This document shows positions 16,661-25,682 of a stretch of DNA of 33,511 nucleotides, piece after piece (position 1 is the first letter of the stretch; each line of letters begins with the position of its first letter). The notes under the pieces are model-generated. The model had not been told where the DNA came from and made no database searches. It was given only the letters and a program-made list of their open reading frames with translations. The stretch lies in NCBI GenBank assembly GCA_002483425.1, contig DLHW01000015.1:643-34153 (forward strand), read 5' to 3'. The position numbers were made by a program, and so were the translations under genes. Source of the DNA: Methylococcaceae bacterium UBA7658 (lineage in GTDB: Bacteria > Pseudomonadota > Gammaproteobacteria > Methylococcales > Methylomonadaceae).

Positions 16661-17160
16661 AGTTAACCCGTTGGCTTAAGCATGCTTTTATGCCGCCGTG
16701 GTCTTGGCGCTTAGCCTTTCCGTCCGGTATTCTGAAAGACATCGAATACGCCATAAAGCAATCTGAATTGCAGCACCGGGGCGAACTGAGATTTGCCGTG
16801 GAAAATGCGTTAGCGCCCGGCTGGGTATGGTGCGGCATGAGCGGGCGGCAACGCGCCACAGAGGTGTTTTCTAACCTTAGAGTGTGGGATACCGAAGAGA
16901 ATAGCGGGGTTTTAATTTACGTACTGTTAGCCGACCGGGAAGTTCATATTCTTGCCGATCGCGGAATCAACCGGCAAGTTAGTCGGCAAGATTGGGAAAA
17001 AATCGCTGACGGCATTCAGCAAGCTTTTCACCAGGGAGACTTCCGGCAAGGCGCTGTGCAAGGCATTCAAGAAATCACCCGCTTGCTTGCCGGACGTTTT
17101 CCTGCCCGTCCGGAAGACCTGAATGAGATCCCGAACCGTCCGGTTATTATAAAAAGATAA
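16654..17160 (+). CDS. Second TPM-domain protein, without signal peptide
   Basis: This 168-residue protein is a TPM-domain homologue: AIKQSELQHRGELRFAVENA, RATEVFSNLRVWDTEENSGV, LIYVLLADREVHILADRGI, then WEKIADGIQQAFHQGDF. No cleavable signal peptide is evident; the N-terminus has an amphipathic region (LTRWLKHAFMPPWSWRLAF) that could touch the membrane. It overlaps the first TPM gene by 7 bases, completing a lemA-TPM-TPM operon seen in many bacteria. The biochemical function is unknown. Confidence 0.9.
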   Translation: MVKLTRWLKHAFMPPWSWRLAFPSGILKDIEYAIKQSELQHRGELRFAVENALAPGWVWCGMSGRQRATEVFSNLRVWDTEENSGVLIYVLLADREVHILADRGINRQVSRQDWEKIADGIQQAFHQGDFRQGAVQGIQEITRLLAGRFPARPEDLNEIPNRPVIIKR

Positions 17161-17220
17161 ACTGTTAAATTATTAATTTGAATCGATTTTCCGGTGTGAA
17201 GATAGACGGCGAATACCGTT

Positions 17221-17454
17221 TTACCGTTTTAAATTGTGGATGCTGAAATCATCCAAATATAAAATTGTTGCCCCGATGATAACGGTCAAAATATGGCTAA
17301 ACGCTGGCGAACCGGGAAACAGATAAAGATCCAGCAATCCCCAAATACCTCGCCAAAGCATAATGATGGCAAAAATAATGACGATAACATTCGCAGTCGG
17401 ATGGAGTGTTTTCAATTCTTGGAGTTTTGGCGATTCTTTGAGTTGTTTTAACAT
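17221..17454 (-). CDS. Small two-helix membrane protein, unknown
   Basis: This 77-residue protein has a charged N-terminus (MLKQLKESPKLQELKTLHP) and two hydrophobic segments near residues 22-42 (NVIVIIFAIIMLWRGIWGLL) and 52-66 (SHILTVIIGATILYLD), ending with basic HNLKR. It resembles small inner-membrane proteins found beside many bacterial genes but matches no family I can name. It converges with the TPM gene, with 60 bases between stops and no clear terminator. Confidence 0.6.
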   Translation of the reverse strand: MLKQLKESPKLQELKTLHPTANVIVIIFAIIMLWRGIWGLLDLYLFPGSPAFSHILTVIIGATILYLDDFSIHNLKR

Positions 17455-17596
17455 TGATATAGGAAAGAAAAGGTCGACGACGAGTTGTTTCGATAAAAAT
17501 TTTACCCGCGATTCTATTTAAAACCACGGTAAAGAGCAACCTATTAATCGGGTTAAACGGCACGGTGTGAATATTATACTGAAACCCCGCGAAGGC

Positions 17597-18784
17597 TTAA
17601 TGATCCGATAAAGACGACGCTATTCCGGCGTCGGCGGCGAGATCGGTTACGAAATCGCTCACCTCCTTTTTGACGTCCGGACTGTTGAAAGGCATGGATG
17701 ACGCGGATACCACCAACTTTAACGAATCGGGATCGCTGATTTTATCTAAGGTGACTTTTACGTGCGTTTTTTTTCCCGACGAAGCTTTTCTAAAATCGTC
17801 GATTATCGCAGATGTCGCTTGCGGCGTGTTGATTCCGGCCAACGCTAAAGGACATATTTCCGATTCCGGACTTCCGAGTTCGGCTTGGCTTAAACAATCA
17901 ATAAGAACATGAATTGCACTGGGGTTATGCACTTCGTCCGAAAGCGTATCGTAGGCAACTTGCTGTTTAATGCGATCGATTTCTTTATCCTTTTCAGCAT
18001 TTAGATGGCCTGGATAGAAGTCTTTTCCGGCTACGGAGTCTAATAATTGTTCGATTCCCGATGGTGCGCCGATATTTGCCAAAGCTGTGCCGACAGCATT
18101 TAGAAAATTTTCGTCCGCTATCGGCGGGTCTGACCACGCTGCTTGTAACATGGGAGATAGCTCTTCATGAAACAGGCCGTTCCAACGGTTATCGCCGATA
18201 CGGGAAAGGGCTTGCAATAGAAAAGCGTATAACGGCGAGTTGCTTCCTAAATCAGCTATATCTATCAATTGCGCTAAGGCTGACGGGGTGGCGATTTGAG
18301 CTAACAGATCCAGCAATAAAGCTTTAAATTCAATAGATAAATCATTGTCTTGCAATAGCTCGCCGATATTTTGATAAATTTCCGGTTGCGGGTGTTTACG
18401 TAGTTTTTCGGCCAGCAACGCGTTCACAATAGGAATTTGATGAAGCTCGGATTGTTCAAGGAGTAGCTTCCAATAGCTCCAAAGTTGTAGCGCATTTCTA
18501 TTCGTTAAGGCTAAGCGGTTTGCAGGATTGCTTTGAATGGTTTCTTGAGATCGATGCGAATAATCGATTTCCGGCTTATGGGTAAGGATTATTTCTTTGG
18601 ATTTAACCGTATCTGGAATATCTTCAATAAGATTCAGGTTGTTTTCGAGCAAGATACCGGCGGTTGTGTTTTCAATGTTAAAGCTATTTGGCGATAACGA
18701 AATTTCAGGTATGAAATTACCGTCGTTCGGTATACCAACGAAAAGGAAGAAGATAACGATGAAGTTTGTCCGGTTCAGTAACAC
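17597..18784 (-). CDS. Exported protein with HEAT-like helical repeats, unknown function
   Basis: This 395-residue protein opens with a hydrophobic N-terminus (MLLNRTNFIVIFFLFVGIPN) that may be a signal sequence. The middle (about residues 110-300) is made of paired helices with HEAT/armadillo-like spacing, such as ALAQLIDIADLGSN...LLQALSRIGDN and LNAVGTALANIGAPSGIEQLL. No catalytic motif is seen. The start is GTG 18784, 9 bases after the stop of the next gene upstream (18794-19741), so the two are probably one operon. The presumed partner is also exported, so both may act in the periplasm or at the surface. Confidence 0.7.
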   Translation of the reverse strand: MLLNRTNFIVIFFLFVGIPNDGNFIPEISLSPNSFNIENTTAGILLENNLNLIEDIPDTVKSKEIILTHKPEIDYSHRSQETIQSNPANRLALTNRNALQLWSYWKLLLEQSELHQIPIVNALLAEKLRKHPQPEIYQNIGELLQDNDLSIEFKALLLDLLAQIATPSALAQLIDIADLGSNSPLYAFLLQALSRIGDNRWNGLFHEELSPMLQAAWSDPPIADENFLNAVGTALANIGAPSGIEQLLDSVAGKDFYPGHLNAEKDKEIDRIKQQVAYDTLSDEVHNPSAIHVLIDCLSQAELGSPESEICPLALAGINTPQATSAIIDDFRKASSGKKTHVKVTLDKISDPDSLKLVVSASSMPFNSPDVKKEVSDFVTDLAADAGIASSLSDH

Positions 18785-18793
18785 TGTTTTGGC

Positions 18794-19741
18794 TTAACGG
18801 TTATTGGCTAAGCGCGCAAGACCCGCATTAATTTTTCCGCCTTGCTTAGATGTCGCCTTCAGCTTTAAAAAAAAGGAAGGTGAACCGGTTGCTTTATTTT
18901 CTTGCGCGGCATCCTGGGCTGGCATATCGGAAACAAGTGTCAGCAAACCGGCAACATGAAGACGCTCCTCGTTGTTTGCTGTTACAAAGGATTGCGCGGC
19001 TTTGTTTACATCGCCCTGACTGACTAACGTTAATTTAATATCCGGGTGCCGGTTTAAAATGCTCAGCACTGCGGCGCGCAGTTCATAACCCAGTTGCTGT
19101 TCGGTTGGTTGTGATAGCAAGCTCAAGTTATTGCGTCCAGCGCTATTCGCCTGTTCGATTACGCTTTGTTTCAATAACCGGTAATAGCCGAATTCGATGC
19201 GGTAGCACAGCATATTTGAATGGGTATCGATAGAATCTTTTTCTAAGAGAACACCGCCATAAATAACCGGACAACGGTTATTAAAGCGTTGCCTAGCATA
19301 TTCATTCCACACGTTTTGTTGGTTATTTCCGTCTTGAAGCAATAATAGCGCCTGCGCAGGCGGCTTTATTAACGTGTTGACTTTGACAAAACGGGCGTTT
19401 GCTTGAGCACCTGTTTTGAAGCTAAGCGCGCATAAGGGACCTAAATTTCCAGTGCAACCGCCGCCCCATCCGGCAAAACGAAAGCCGCGGTCGGGAACGG
19501 CGAATAAGGTTAACGGATAGTTGGAAGCGGTACGGACGTTACATTGCCGCCTGCATTGAAAAGAGTTAGAGGCATTGGAAATTGCGCCGCCGCCCGGATC
19601 TACCGTTAAACGAATCGAGTTCGCGAAAATCGTTTGAGCATAACCGGCTAGTAATAACGTAAAAATTATTAAGTTCCGGGTTTTGCGGTTATAGACGAAT
19701 AAGTCCTTATAAACATGTGAAAATAGTCCGGTTAATCGCAT
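18794..19741 (-). CDS. Exported protein with InlB-B-repeat-like domain, unknown function
   Basis: A hydrophobic segment (NLIIFTLLLAGYAQTIFA, about residues 24-41) acts as a signal peptide after a long basic leader. Next comes IRLTVDPGGGAISNAS...CRRQC...YPLTLFAVPDRGFRFAGWGG plus CTGNLGPLCALSF, the pattern of divergent InlB B-repeat/Flg_new domains (GxGxV...V.LTA.P..G..F.GW) with paired Cys. The remaining ~190 residues (NVWNEYARQRFNNRCPVIYG onward) are unlike anything I recognise. It is divergent from the beta-propeller gene at 19982, with 240 bases between, and lies 9 bases ahead of the HEAT-like gene. Confidence 0.75.
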   Translation of the reverse strand: MRLTGLFSHVYKDLFVYNRKTRNLIIFTLLLAGYAQTIFANSIRLTVDPGGGAISNASNSFQCRRQCNVRTASNYPLTLFAVPDRGFRFAGWGGGCTGNLGPLCALSFKTGAQANARFVKVNTLIKPPAQALLLLQDGNNQQNVWNEYARQRFNNRCPVIYGGVLLEKDSIDTHSNMLCYRIEFGYYRLLKQSVIEQANSAGRNNLSLLSQPTEQQLGYELRAAVLSILNRHPDIKLTLVSQGDVNKAAQSFVTANNEERLHVAGLLTLVSDMPAQDAAQENKATGSPSFFLKLKATSKQGGKINAGLARLANNR

Positions 19742-19981
19742 GGTTAATATCCAAAATATAAAACTTAATAATCATCATACCGGACAAATTAACGGACTGC
19801 GAGCGCAATTTACCGTTAACAATTCATTCACCCTTGCTTTGATATGCTGGTGCTAACTGAAAGTAAAAGCCCGTTTGAACTCTTTATTTACTTGGAGAGA
19901 TCTTGGCTTTCACAGGTTCAGTTATACAGGAAAGATTGGCCGATCTTGATAGTCAATAACCGTATTTAAGAGAATAACTTT

Positions 19982-22036
19982 ATGAATCGAATTCAATATT
20001 TAAAATGGTTTAGAGGCATTACGCTATTGTCCGGCGTATTGCTGGTCTTTGCGCTTTCAACCGGTATGTCTTCCGCAAATACGCAAGACCCGTTAAAACC
20101 GAAACCAATAAAATCCCTCAAGCAACTGAATAAAATTCTAGTTTCAAAATCCATCCATAAGAAAGGCATACTCGTTTCCGGCATGACAGGCGGCAGCGTT
20201 CTATTCTCGGCGGCGGCGTCCGTTGGAGATGTTGACCATTCCGATACCAATGTCCAAGTGCAAGGTGTCGATGAGGGCGACATCGTTAAAAACGACGGCC
20301 GTTATATCTACCGTCTGCATTTAGGTAAAGTTCAAATTATCAGCGCTTATCCCGCAGACCAAATGGCGGTGGTGTCCGAACTCACATACGGCAGCGAATT
20401 CAATCCAATCGAGCTGTACCGCAAAGGCAATCAATTGATCGTCGTCGGAAACGGTTGGCACGACGATACAGGTAGCACTTCGTTACCGGTGATGAAGAAA
20501 AATAATCTCGCGATTATGCCGGTATGGACGCCTACCGGCGAAAGCCGCACAATGGTCAGGGTCTACGATATTACCGACCGCACCCAACCGGTTATGCAAC
20601 GCGAAGTGGCTTTTTCGGGCGATTATTTAACGTCGCGAAAAGTTGAGAATAGCTTTTATTTGATCGGCAGGAAATACCCCAATATTTATTTGAATTATTT
20701 AGCGGAAACCAAGTTACACTCTGCCGGTTCGAAAACCCGCCCTAAATTCGATTTAACCCGGGAAAATACATTGCCGCGATTCAGCGACAGCAGCCGCTAC
20801 AACGGCAATGAACGGTTTCTACCCGTGGACAATATCAGTTATTTTCCGGGTTTCATTGAACCGGATTACGTTATTGTCGCCGCTTTCAGGCTGGATCTTC
20901 CAGATCAAGATGCGGACATTAAGGCTTATTTGGGAGGTGGCGATATCACTTATGCGTCCCGTGACAACCTTTATCTTTCCGCAGCCGATTACGGCGCTAT
21001 AGCAACAGGCGAAAACCCGGAAAATACGCCGAAGACCCATCTTTACAAGTTTGCTTTAAACGACGGTACGGTTAATTTTACTACTGCGGGCGAAGTTCCT
21101 GGTACTGCCTTGAATTCTTTTTCGATGGATGAGCATAACGGTTTTTTCCGGATTGCAACCACTACCGAGCAATGGGAACAAACCGGCGATACAGGTGCGC
21201 TCCATACCTGGAACAACGTATACACGCTCGACGGCAACATGAGCATCGCTGGCAAGCTTGAACATTTGGCGGAAGGCGAACGGATATTTTCCGCACGATT
21301 TATAGGCGATCGCGGTTATTTAGTTACTTTCCAGCAAATCGATCCTTTGTTTGTGATCGATTTGGCTGAACCGGCTGCGCTGAAAGTACTCGGCGAGTTA
21401 AAAATTCCGGGTTTCAGCAATTATTTACATCCTTTCGACGAGAACCATTTGCTCGGATTCGGACAAGATACCGGCGAAACCGATACTGGTGTTGTGACTT
21501 CCGGGATGAAAGTCGCCTTATTCGACGTTACCGATGTGGCTCATCCAACACAAATGCACAGCATCACTATCGGCGAGCAGGGAACTTATTCCGAGTTGCT
21601 CTACAATCATAAGGCGCTTCTCTTCAACAAGACGACCGGTTTGTTGGGGTTTCCTATCAGCGTAACGGCTAAAGTAGCCGGCGAAGAGTGGCCGTCCGAA
21701 GTTTTTCAAGGCGCGCATGTCTATAAGGTCAGTCTTGCACAGGGTTTTCAAAAACAAGCTGAAATCACTCATCACGATGACGGCAGTCTTTACGATTGGA
21801 ATCGCTATATCCAGCGGTTATTAACCATCGGCAACCAGTTGTACACGCTTTCGGACGGACGCATACAAGCCAACGGACTAGACGGCTTTAATGTGAGCGC
21901 AAAACTCGATTTTACTATCGACACGCCCATCGGTTGCGATCTTGCGGTTGCAGACGATTCCGTAGTTTCGGAAATAGCGCTGGATTGTCCAATTTTGATC
22001 GATCCCATAGTCGAGCTTACGGCAAAAAAGAAGTAA
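19982..22036 (+). CDS. Secreted beta-propeller domain protein (PF09826-like)
   Basis: This 684-residue protein has a signal peptide (ITLLSGVLLVFALSTGMSSA), then a linker and a domain of the secreted 'beta-propeller' family. Diagnostic blocks are TNVQVQGVDEGDIVKNDGRY (about residues 89-108) with YIYRLHLGKVQIISAY, VRVYDITDRTQPVMQREVAF, LNSFSMDEHNGFFRIATTTE, ARFIGDRGYLVTFQQIDPLF and LKIPGFSNYLHPFDENHLLG. Family members are exported, calcium-binding sites are suspected in some, and the function is unknown. A small Cys-rich exported protein follows 172 bases later. Confidence 0.88.
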   Translation: MNRIQYLKWFRGITLLSGVLLVFALSTGMSSANTQDPLKPKPIKSLKQLNKILVSKSIHKKGILVSGMTGGSVLFSAAASVGDVDHSDTNVQVQGVDEGDIVKNDGRYIYRLHLGKVQIISAYPADQMAVVSELTYGSEFNPIELYRKGNQLIVVGNGWHDDTGSTSLPVMKKNNLAIMPVWTPTGESRTMVRVYDITDRTQPVMQREVAFSGDYLTSRKVENSFYLIGRKYPNIYLNYLAETKLHSAGSKTRPKFDLTRENTLPRFSDSSRYNGNERFLPVDNISYFPGFIEPDYVIVAAFRLDLPDQDADIKAYLGGGDITYASRDNLYLSAADYGAIATGENPENTPKTHLYKFALNDGTVNFTTAGEVPGTALNSFSMDEHNGFFRIATTTEQWEQTGDTGALHTWNNVYTLDGNMSIAGKLEHLAEGERIFSARFIGDRGYLVTFQQIDPLFVIDLAEPAALKVLGELKIPGFSNYLHPFDENHLLGFGQDTGETDTGVVTSGMKVALFDVTDVAHPTQMHSITIGEQGTYSELLYNHKALLFNKTTGLLGFPISVTAKVAGEEWPSEVFQGAHVYKVSLAQGFQKQAEITHHDDGSLYDWNRYIQRLLTIGNQLYTLSDGRIQANGLDGFNVSAKLDFTIDTPIGCDLAVADDSVVSEIALDCPILIDPIVELTAKKK

Positions 22037-22208
22037 CCAACGGCTCATTGATCCGGCTTTTAGAAAGTTTTCGCTTCGGTTCGCGGCTTAATATTTTTGA
22101 AAGCCTTTATGCGCTTTGCTCAATGCACCGGTTTAAACAACAAAGGGCCGGATCAATTGAAAACCAGATCACTTTAAACCGGTTACCGGTAATATATAGG
22201 CATACATC

Positions 22209-22661
22209 ATGAAAGCACTATTAATCAGCATAATGCTTACCGCTCTAGCAGTTACGGGGTCGAATGCGTTCGCCGCCGACAACCGTGCAGTCGAGATTGA
22301 AATTTTCGGCACCGGACCTGCCGTCGATACGGCCGCTTTCGACACCGTGAAACAAGTGGCCGGACACGCCGTAGCAACCGGTGTCGTCGATACATTTATA
22401 GTTAAGGCCTACGGTATCGAAGGCGGATTTTTGGCTTGTGCGCAATTGGCGCCGGCTTCGAAAGCTCTGCAGCCATTAGTCAAACAATTACGTGCTATTA
22501 AACCGAATCCACTATCAACATCTTATTCCGTAAAAACAGCGCCAGGATGCAGCGACGAAACTAAAGTATGCACCCAAGAAGCGAAACTTTGTCCCGACGG
22601 TGAAACGTATGTTAGCCGTACCGGCCCAAGTTGCGAATTTGCACCTTGTCCAGGCGAATAA
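22209..22661 (+). CDS. Small exported protein with Cys-rich C-terminus
   Basis: This 150-residue protein has a clear signal peptide (MKALLISIMLTALAVTGSNA, cleavage near AFA). A compact domain of about 80 residues follows (VEIEIFGTGPAVDTAAFDTV, TGVVDTFIVKAYGIEGGF). The last ~40 residues hold five of the protein's six Cys in the pattern GCSDETKVCTQEAKLCPDG...RTGPSCEFAPCP. The KxCPDGxxxxRxGPxCEFxPCP ending is a recurring module in bacterial exported proteins, sometimes likened to Kazal/heavy-metal-binding tails. No function can be assigned. Confidence 0.75.
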   Translation: MKALLISIMLTALAVTGSNAFAADNRAVEIEIFGTGPAVDTAAFDTVKQVAGHAVATGVVDTFIVKAYGIEGGFLACAQLAPASKALQPLVKQLRAIKPNPLSTSYSVKTAPGCSDETKVCTQEAKLCPDGETYVSRTGPSCEFAPCPGE

Positions 22662-22928
22662 TTCGCATAGCATTTTCTAAAAAACAAGAAATAATCACCC
22701 ATTAACAAGTTGCTGATTAATCCTTAAGGCTAGACCGGCGACTTAATCATAAAGATCGGTTGCTCCGTTCTCGGTTGCGTAAGCATACGTTTGCAAAGGC
22801 CGTGAACGGATTTCTTGTTCTTCTACGATTCGTTTAGCAAATCAACTAATTTAGGATATGATTAGGCGTTAACAAACATGATAGCGATTAGCTTGAATCA
22901 TAATTCATAAAAGACTCTTTCAAAAGCA

Positions 22929-23594
22929 ATGCGCATTTTGATTATCGAGGACGAAATCAATATCCGGGCTCAAATCCGAAGACATCTTGAAAAACAAGGC
23001 TATCAAGTCGATGAAACCGGCGACGGTAAGGAAGGACTTTATTTCGCGACTGAATATCCGGTTGATGCTGCCGTAGTTGATTTAGGTTTACCCGGATTGC
23101 CCGGTCTCGAAATCATTAAACAATTACGCAGACAAGGCAGTCAACTGCCGGTGCTCGTCTTGACTGCACGCGGACGCTGGGAGGAACGCGTCGAGGGACT
23201 CGAAGCGGGCGCAGACGATTACTTAACAAAACCGTTCCAAATGGAAGAGCTTTCGGCGCGGCTTAAAGCCTTGATACGCCGGGTTGTCGGCGCCCCGCAA
23301 TCGCTTTTGAAATGCGGCAATCTCGTGTTGAACTTAGCTTCCCAGCAAGTTACCCTCGACAATCAATCGATTGAGTTGACGACATTCGAATACCGGATGC
23401 TGGAATACATGGCGCAACGTTACGGTAATATCGTTTCTAAAGACGAGCTTCGTAATTATCTCTATCCGTTCGATAACGATCCGGAAAGCAATGTGCTAAC
23501 CGTCTTGCTCGGCCGCCTGCGGCGGAAACTCGATCCCGGCGGCGTTCGGAACCCAATTGAAACCGTCCGCAGCCGAGGCTACCGCTTGCAATAA
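22929..23594 (+). CDS. OmpR/PhoP-type response regulator
   Basis: The receiver domain (residues 1-115) has the acidic pocket (E7, D8), phospho-acceptor D51 in AVVDLGLPGLPG, Thr79 in VLTA and K101 in TKPF. The C-terminal winged helix (about 125-221) has the OmpR hallmarks LTTFEYRMLEYMAQRYGNIV, SKDELRNYLY and NVLTVLLGRLRRKLD...IETVRSRGYRL. It most resembles the PhoP/QseB branch. The stop TAA is followed at once by the GTG start of the sensor kinase. The 267-base upstream gap likely holds the promoter; I see no convincing PhoP box (paired GTTTA). Confidence 0.94.
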   Translation: MRILIIEDEINIRAQIRRHLEKQGYQVDETGDGKEGLYFATEYPVDAAVVDLGLPGLPGLEIIKQLRRQGSQLPVLVLTARGRWEERVEGLEAGADDYLTKPFQMEELSARLKALIRRVVGAPQSLLKCGNLVLNLASQQVTLDNQSIELTTFEYRMLEYMAQRYGNIVSKDELRNYLYPFDNDPESNVLTVLLGRLRRKLDPGGVRNPIETVRSRGYRLQ

Positions 23595-24929
23595 GTGTTA
23601 AATTCACTTTATTTAAGACTCAATATCACTTCAATTTTAGTGCTGGTCGTATTTTTGGCTGTTTTAGGCACGGTAATTGAAAATGCCTTTATTGAAAGCG
23701 CACGATTAACCTTGCGAGAACGGATGCTCGGACAAGTTTACCAATTGCTGAGCGTTTCGGATATGGACGATGCAGGACATCTAACGATGCCTTTGCCGAC
23801 CGGCTTGCCTATCACACAACTGGCGTTGCCCGATTCAGGTCTTTATGCTTTTGTAACCATGAAGGGTGACAATCGAATACTCTGGCGATCGCCTTCCATA
23901 TACAACCGGAAAATTCCTGACCCAATTGAAATGCGGATCGGCGAAAAAAATTGGGCGGAAATAAAAATGGAAGATGGTAATGATTATTATATGCTGGGCT
24001 TCGGATTTCAGCGTACGCTCAACACTGGCATCTATTCGTACAACTTCTATTTAATTACAGAGTTAATACCGTTACATAAACAAATTCGGTTATACCGGCA
24101 AAGGCTATGGGGCGGTTTGAGCGCCGCTTTAGTGATTTTGTTAATTATTCAAGTGTTCGTCTTACGCTGGGGACTTAAACCGCTTCGTGACGTAAGCCTG
24201 GAATTAAGTGCGATAGAGCAGGGGGCAATCAGCCAAATTATCGGCGGCTATCCCAGGGAAATAAAAAAACTCACCGACAAAATAAACGTTTTGCTAACGC
24301 AGGAACGGGCGCGTCAAACCCGGTTCAGAAATGCTCTCGCTGATCTGTCGCATAGCTTAAAAACGCCTTTAGCGGTGTTGCTCGGCGGTGTCGATCAACC
24401 CGAAACGTTGCCCGGCACCGTGCAAGAACAAAGTTTGCGTATGATGCATATTGTCGAACGTCAATTGCAACGCGCCGGTTCGGCTAACGATAATACGGCT
24501 TTGCCCACGATTTCGCTGTTTACCGTTACGGAAAGAATTATCCATTCCTTATCTAAAGTGTATAAGGATAAAAATGTTACGTTGGTTAACCGGATTGATC
24601 CGGAGTTAACCATTCGTTGCGACGAAGCCGATTTCATCGAGCTGACCGGAAATCTCCTCGATAATGCGTTTAAATGGTGTGCGAGCCGGATTGAGATTAA
24701 AAGCTCTACAGATGGAAATCGAACGGTACTCAGTATTCATGACGACGGACCGGGCGTCAGCCCCGGACACATTCAACATATTCTACAACGAGGCGGACGT
24801 ATCGACGAAACCGCGCCCGGTCACGGAATAGGCCTTAGCGTTGCCGCCGATATTTTAGAAGCTTATCAAGGCCGTTTAAGCATAGAGCGAAGCGCGTTAG
24901 GCGGAGCGGCGCTAGTCGTTGAGTTCTAA
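23595..24929 (+). CDS. PhoQ-like sensor histidine kinase
   Basis: This 444-residue kinase has a first membrane helix at about 9-30, a periplasmic sensor of about 140 residues, and a second helix at about 172-190. A HAMP-like linker (RWGLKPLRDVSLELSAIEQG) precedes the dimerisation H-box LADLSHSLKTPLAV with His253, the form typical of PhoQ. The ATPase domain has NLLDNAFKWC, DDGPGV and GHGIGLSVA. It starts with GTG directly after the regulator's stop, so the two are coupled. The sensor domain carries few acidic clusters, so a Mg2+-sensing role like that of enteric PhoQ cannot be assumed. Confidence 0.93.
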   Translation: MLNSLYLRLNITSILVLVVFLAVLGTVIENAFIESARLTLRERMLGQVYQLLSVSDMDDAGHLTMPLPTGLPITQLALPDSGLYAFVTMKGDNRILWRSPSIYNRKIPDPIEMRIGEKNWAEIKMEDGNDYYMLGFGFQRTLNTGIYSYNFYLITELIPLHKQIRLYRQRLWGGLSAALVILLIIQVFVLRWGLKPLRDVSLELSAIEQGAISQIIGGYPREIKKLTDKINVLLTQERARQTRFRNALADLSHSLKTPLAVLLGGVDQPETLPGTVQEQSLRMMHIVERQLQRAGSANDNTALPTISLFTVTERIIHSLSKVYKDKNVTLVNRIDPELTIRCDEADFIELTGNLLDNAFKWCASRIEIKSSTDGNRTVLSIHDDGPGVSPGHIQHILQRGGRIDETAPGHGIGLSVAADILEAYQGRLSIERSALGGAALVVEF

Positions 24930-24971
24930 GAAGATTCGCCGGTTTTTCGTCCGGTGTGTGGTATGGGAACA

Positions 24972-25000
24972 CAGGTTTCTGTTGGTATTGAGGAAACCTG
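24972..25000. other. 8-bp inverted repeat after the kinase gene
   Basis: CAGGTTTC (24972-24979) and GAAACCTG (24993-25000) pair perfectly around a 13-base spacer, 43 bases after the kinase stop and just before the terminator at 25023. It could be a 3'-UTR stem-loop. Confidence 0.35.
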
Positions 25001-25022
25001 ATGTTAATCGGACGTTTCTAAA

Positions 25023-25051
25023 AAAACCGGCTTATTTTTTCAGCCGGTTTT
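25023..25051. terminator. Bidirectional rho-independent terminator
   Basis: AAAACCGGCT (25023-25032) pairs perfectly with AGCCGGTTTT (25042-25051) around a 9-base loop. The flanking A and T runs serve both strands. It sits between the convergent kinase gene and PEP-CTERM gene and should end transcripts from both. Confidence 0.85.
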
Positions 25052-25076
25052 AAGTGTTAGGTTGAACGTTGATTAG

Positions 25077-25682
25077 TTACGCCTTAACGGTTTTACGTTT
25101 TCTCGAAAGCAACCCTAAGAGCGGAGTCCCTATTAGCCAGAACGTCGCCGGTACCGGTACTGCCGCAGGCGCAATATAGATAGGGGCTGAGAAGTTACTG
25201 ATTGTTAAACTGCTCGATCCTTTTTTGGAATCGAATGAGCTTAAAATAAAACCGAAAGTATCGCCCACATTCACCGCAAAACTTTGCGGACCGCTCTGGT
25301 TTTTATTATGACCGTTACTCGTCAACTCAGTCTGGACACCGTTTAGCACCCAATAGAACGGATCTTTTTGCGCGCCTCTGGAATCGCTAGTAGAAAAAAG
25401 CCAGTCGAATGTCACTAACCCGGACGCGGCCGCGATTATGGTAAATGATTGGTTGGTGTTTAAATTAGGCGCCTTTTTGCCATCGTCGTTGCTACTGGTG
25501 ATTTTGATCCAATTGACGGAGCCTGTCGCAATGTCCGTTGGACCGAATGCGATGTCGCCTCCCAAACCTTCGGTCGCTTTATTCCAGTTATTAACCGAAT
25601 AACTATTGACAAAAGCAGCGTAAGAAAGATCCGATAAAAAAGCAAGTGCAAAAAATATCATAAAGCCGAATATTCTTTTCAT
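25077..25682 (-). CDS. PEP-CTERM-like sorted exported protein
   Basis: This 201-residue protein has a signal peptide (MKRIFGFMIFFALAFLSDLS, cleavage near YAA) and a beta-rich middle domain (SVNWIKITSSNDDGKKAP, FTIIAAASGLVTFDWLFSTS, FAVNVGDTFGFILSSFDS). The C-terminus is a sorting tail: VPVPATFWLIGTPLLGLL then SRKRKTVKA, meaning a VPxPATFW motif, a membrane helix and a basic cluster. This is the PEP-CTERM architecture recognised by exosortase in exopolysaccharide-producing bacteria; no exosortase is in the window. The terminator lies just past its stop and it appears monocistronic. Confidence 0.88.
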   Translation of the reverse strand: MKRIFGFMIFFALAFLSDLSYAAFVNSYSVNNWNKATEGLGGDIAFGPTDIATGSVNWIKITSSNDDGKKAPNLNTNQSFTIIAAASGLVTFDWLFSTSDSRGAQKDPFYWVLNGVQTELTSNGHNKNQSGPQSFAVNVGDTFGFILSSFDSKKGSSSLTISNFSAPIYIAPAAVPVPATFWLIGTPLLGLLSRKRKTVKA

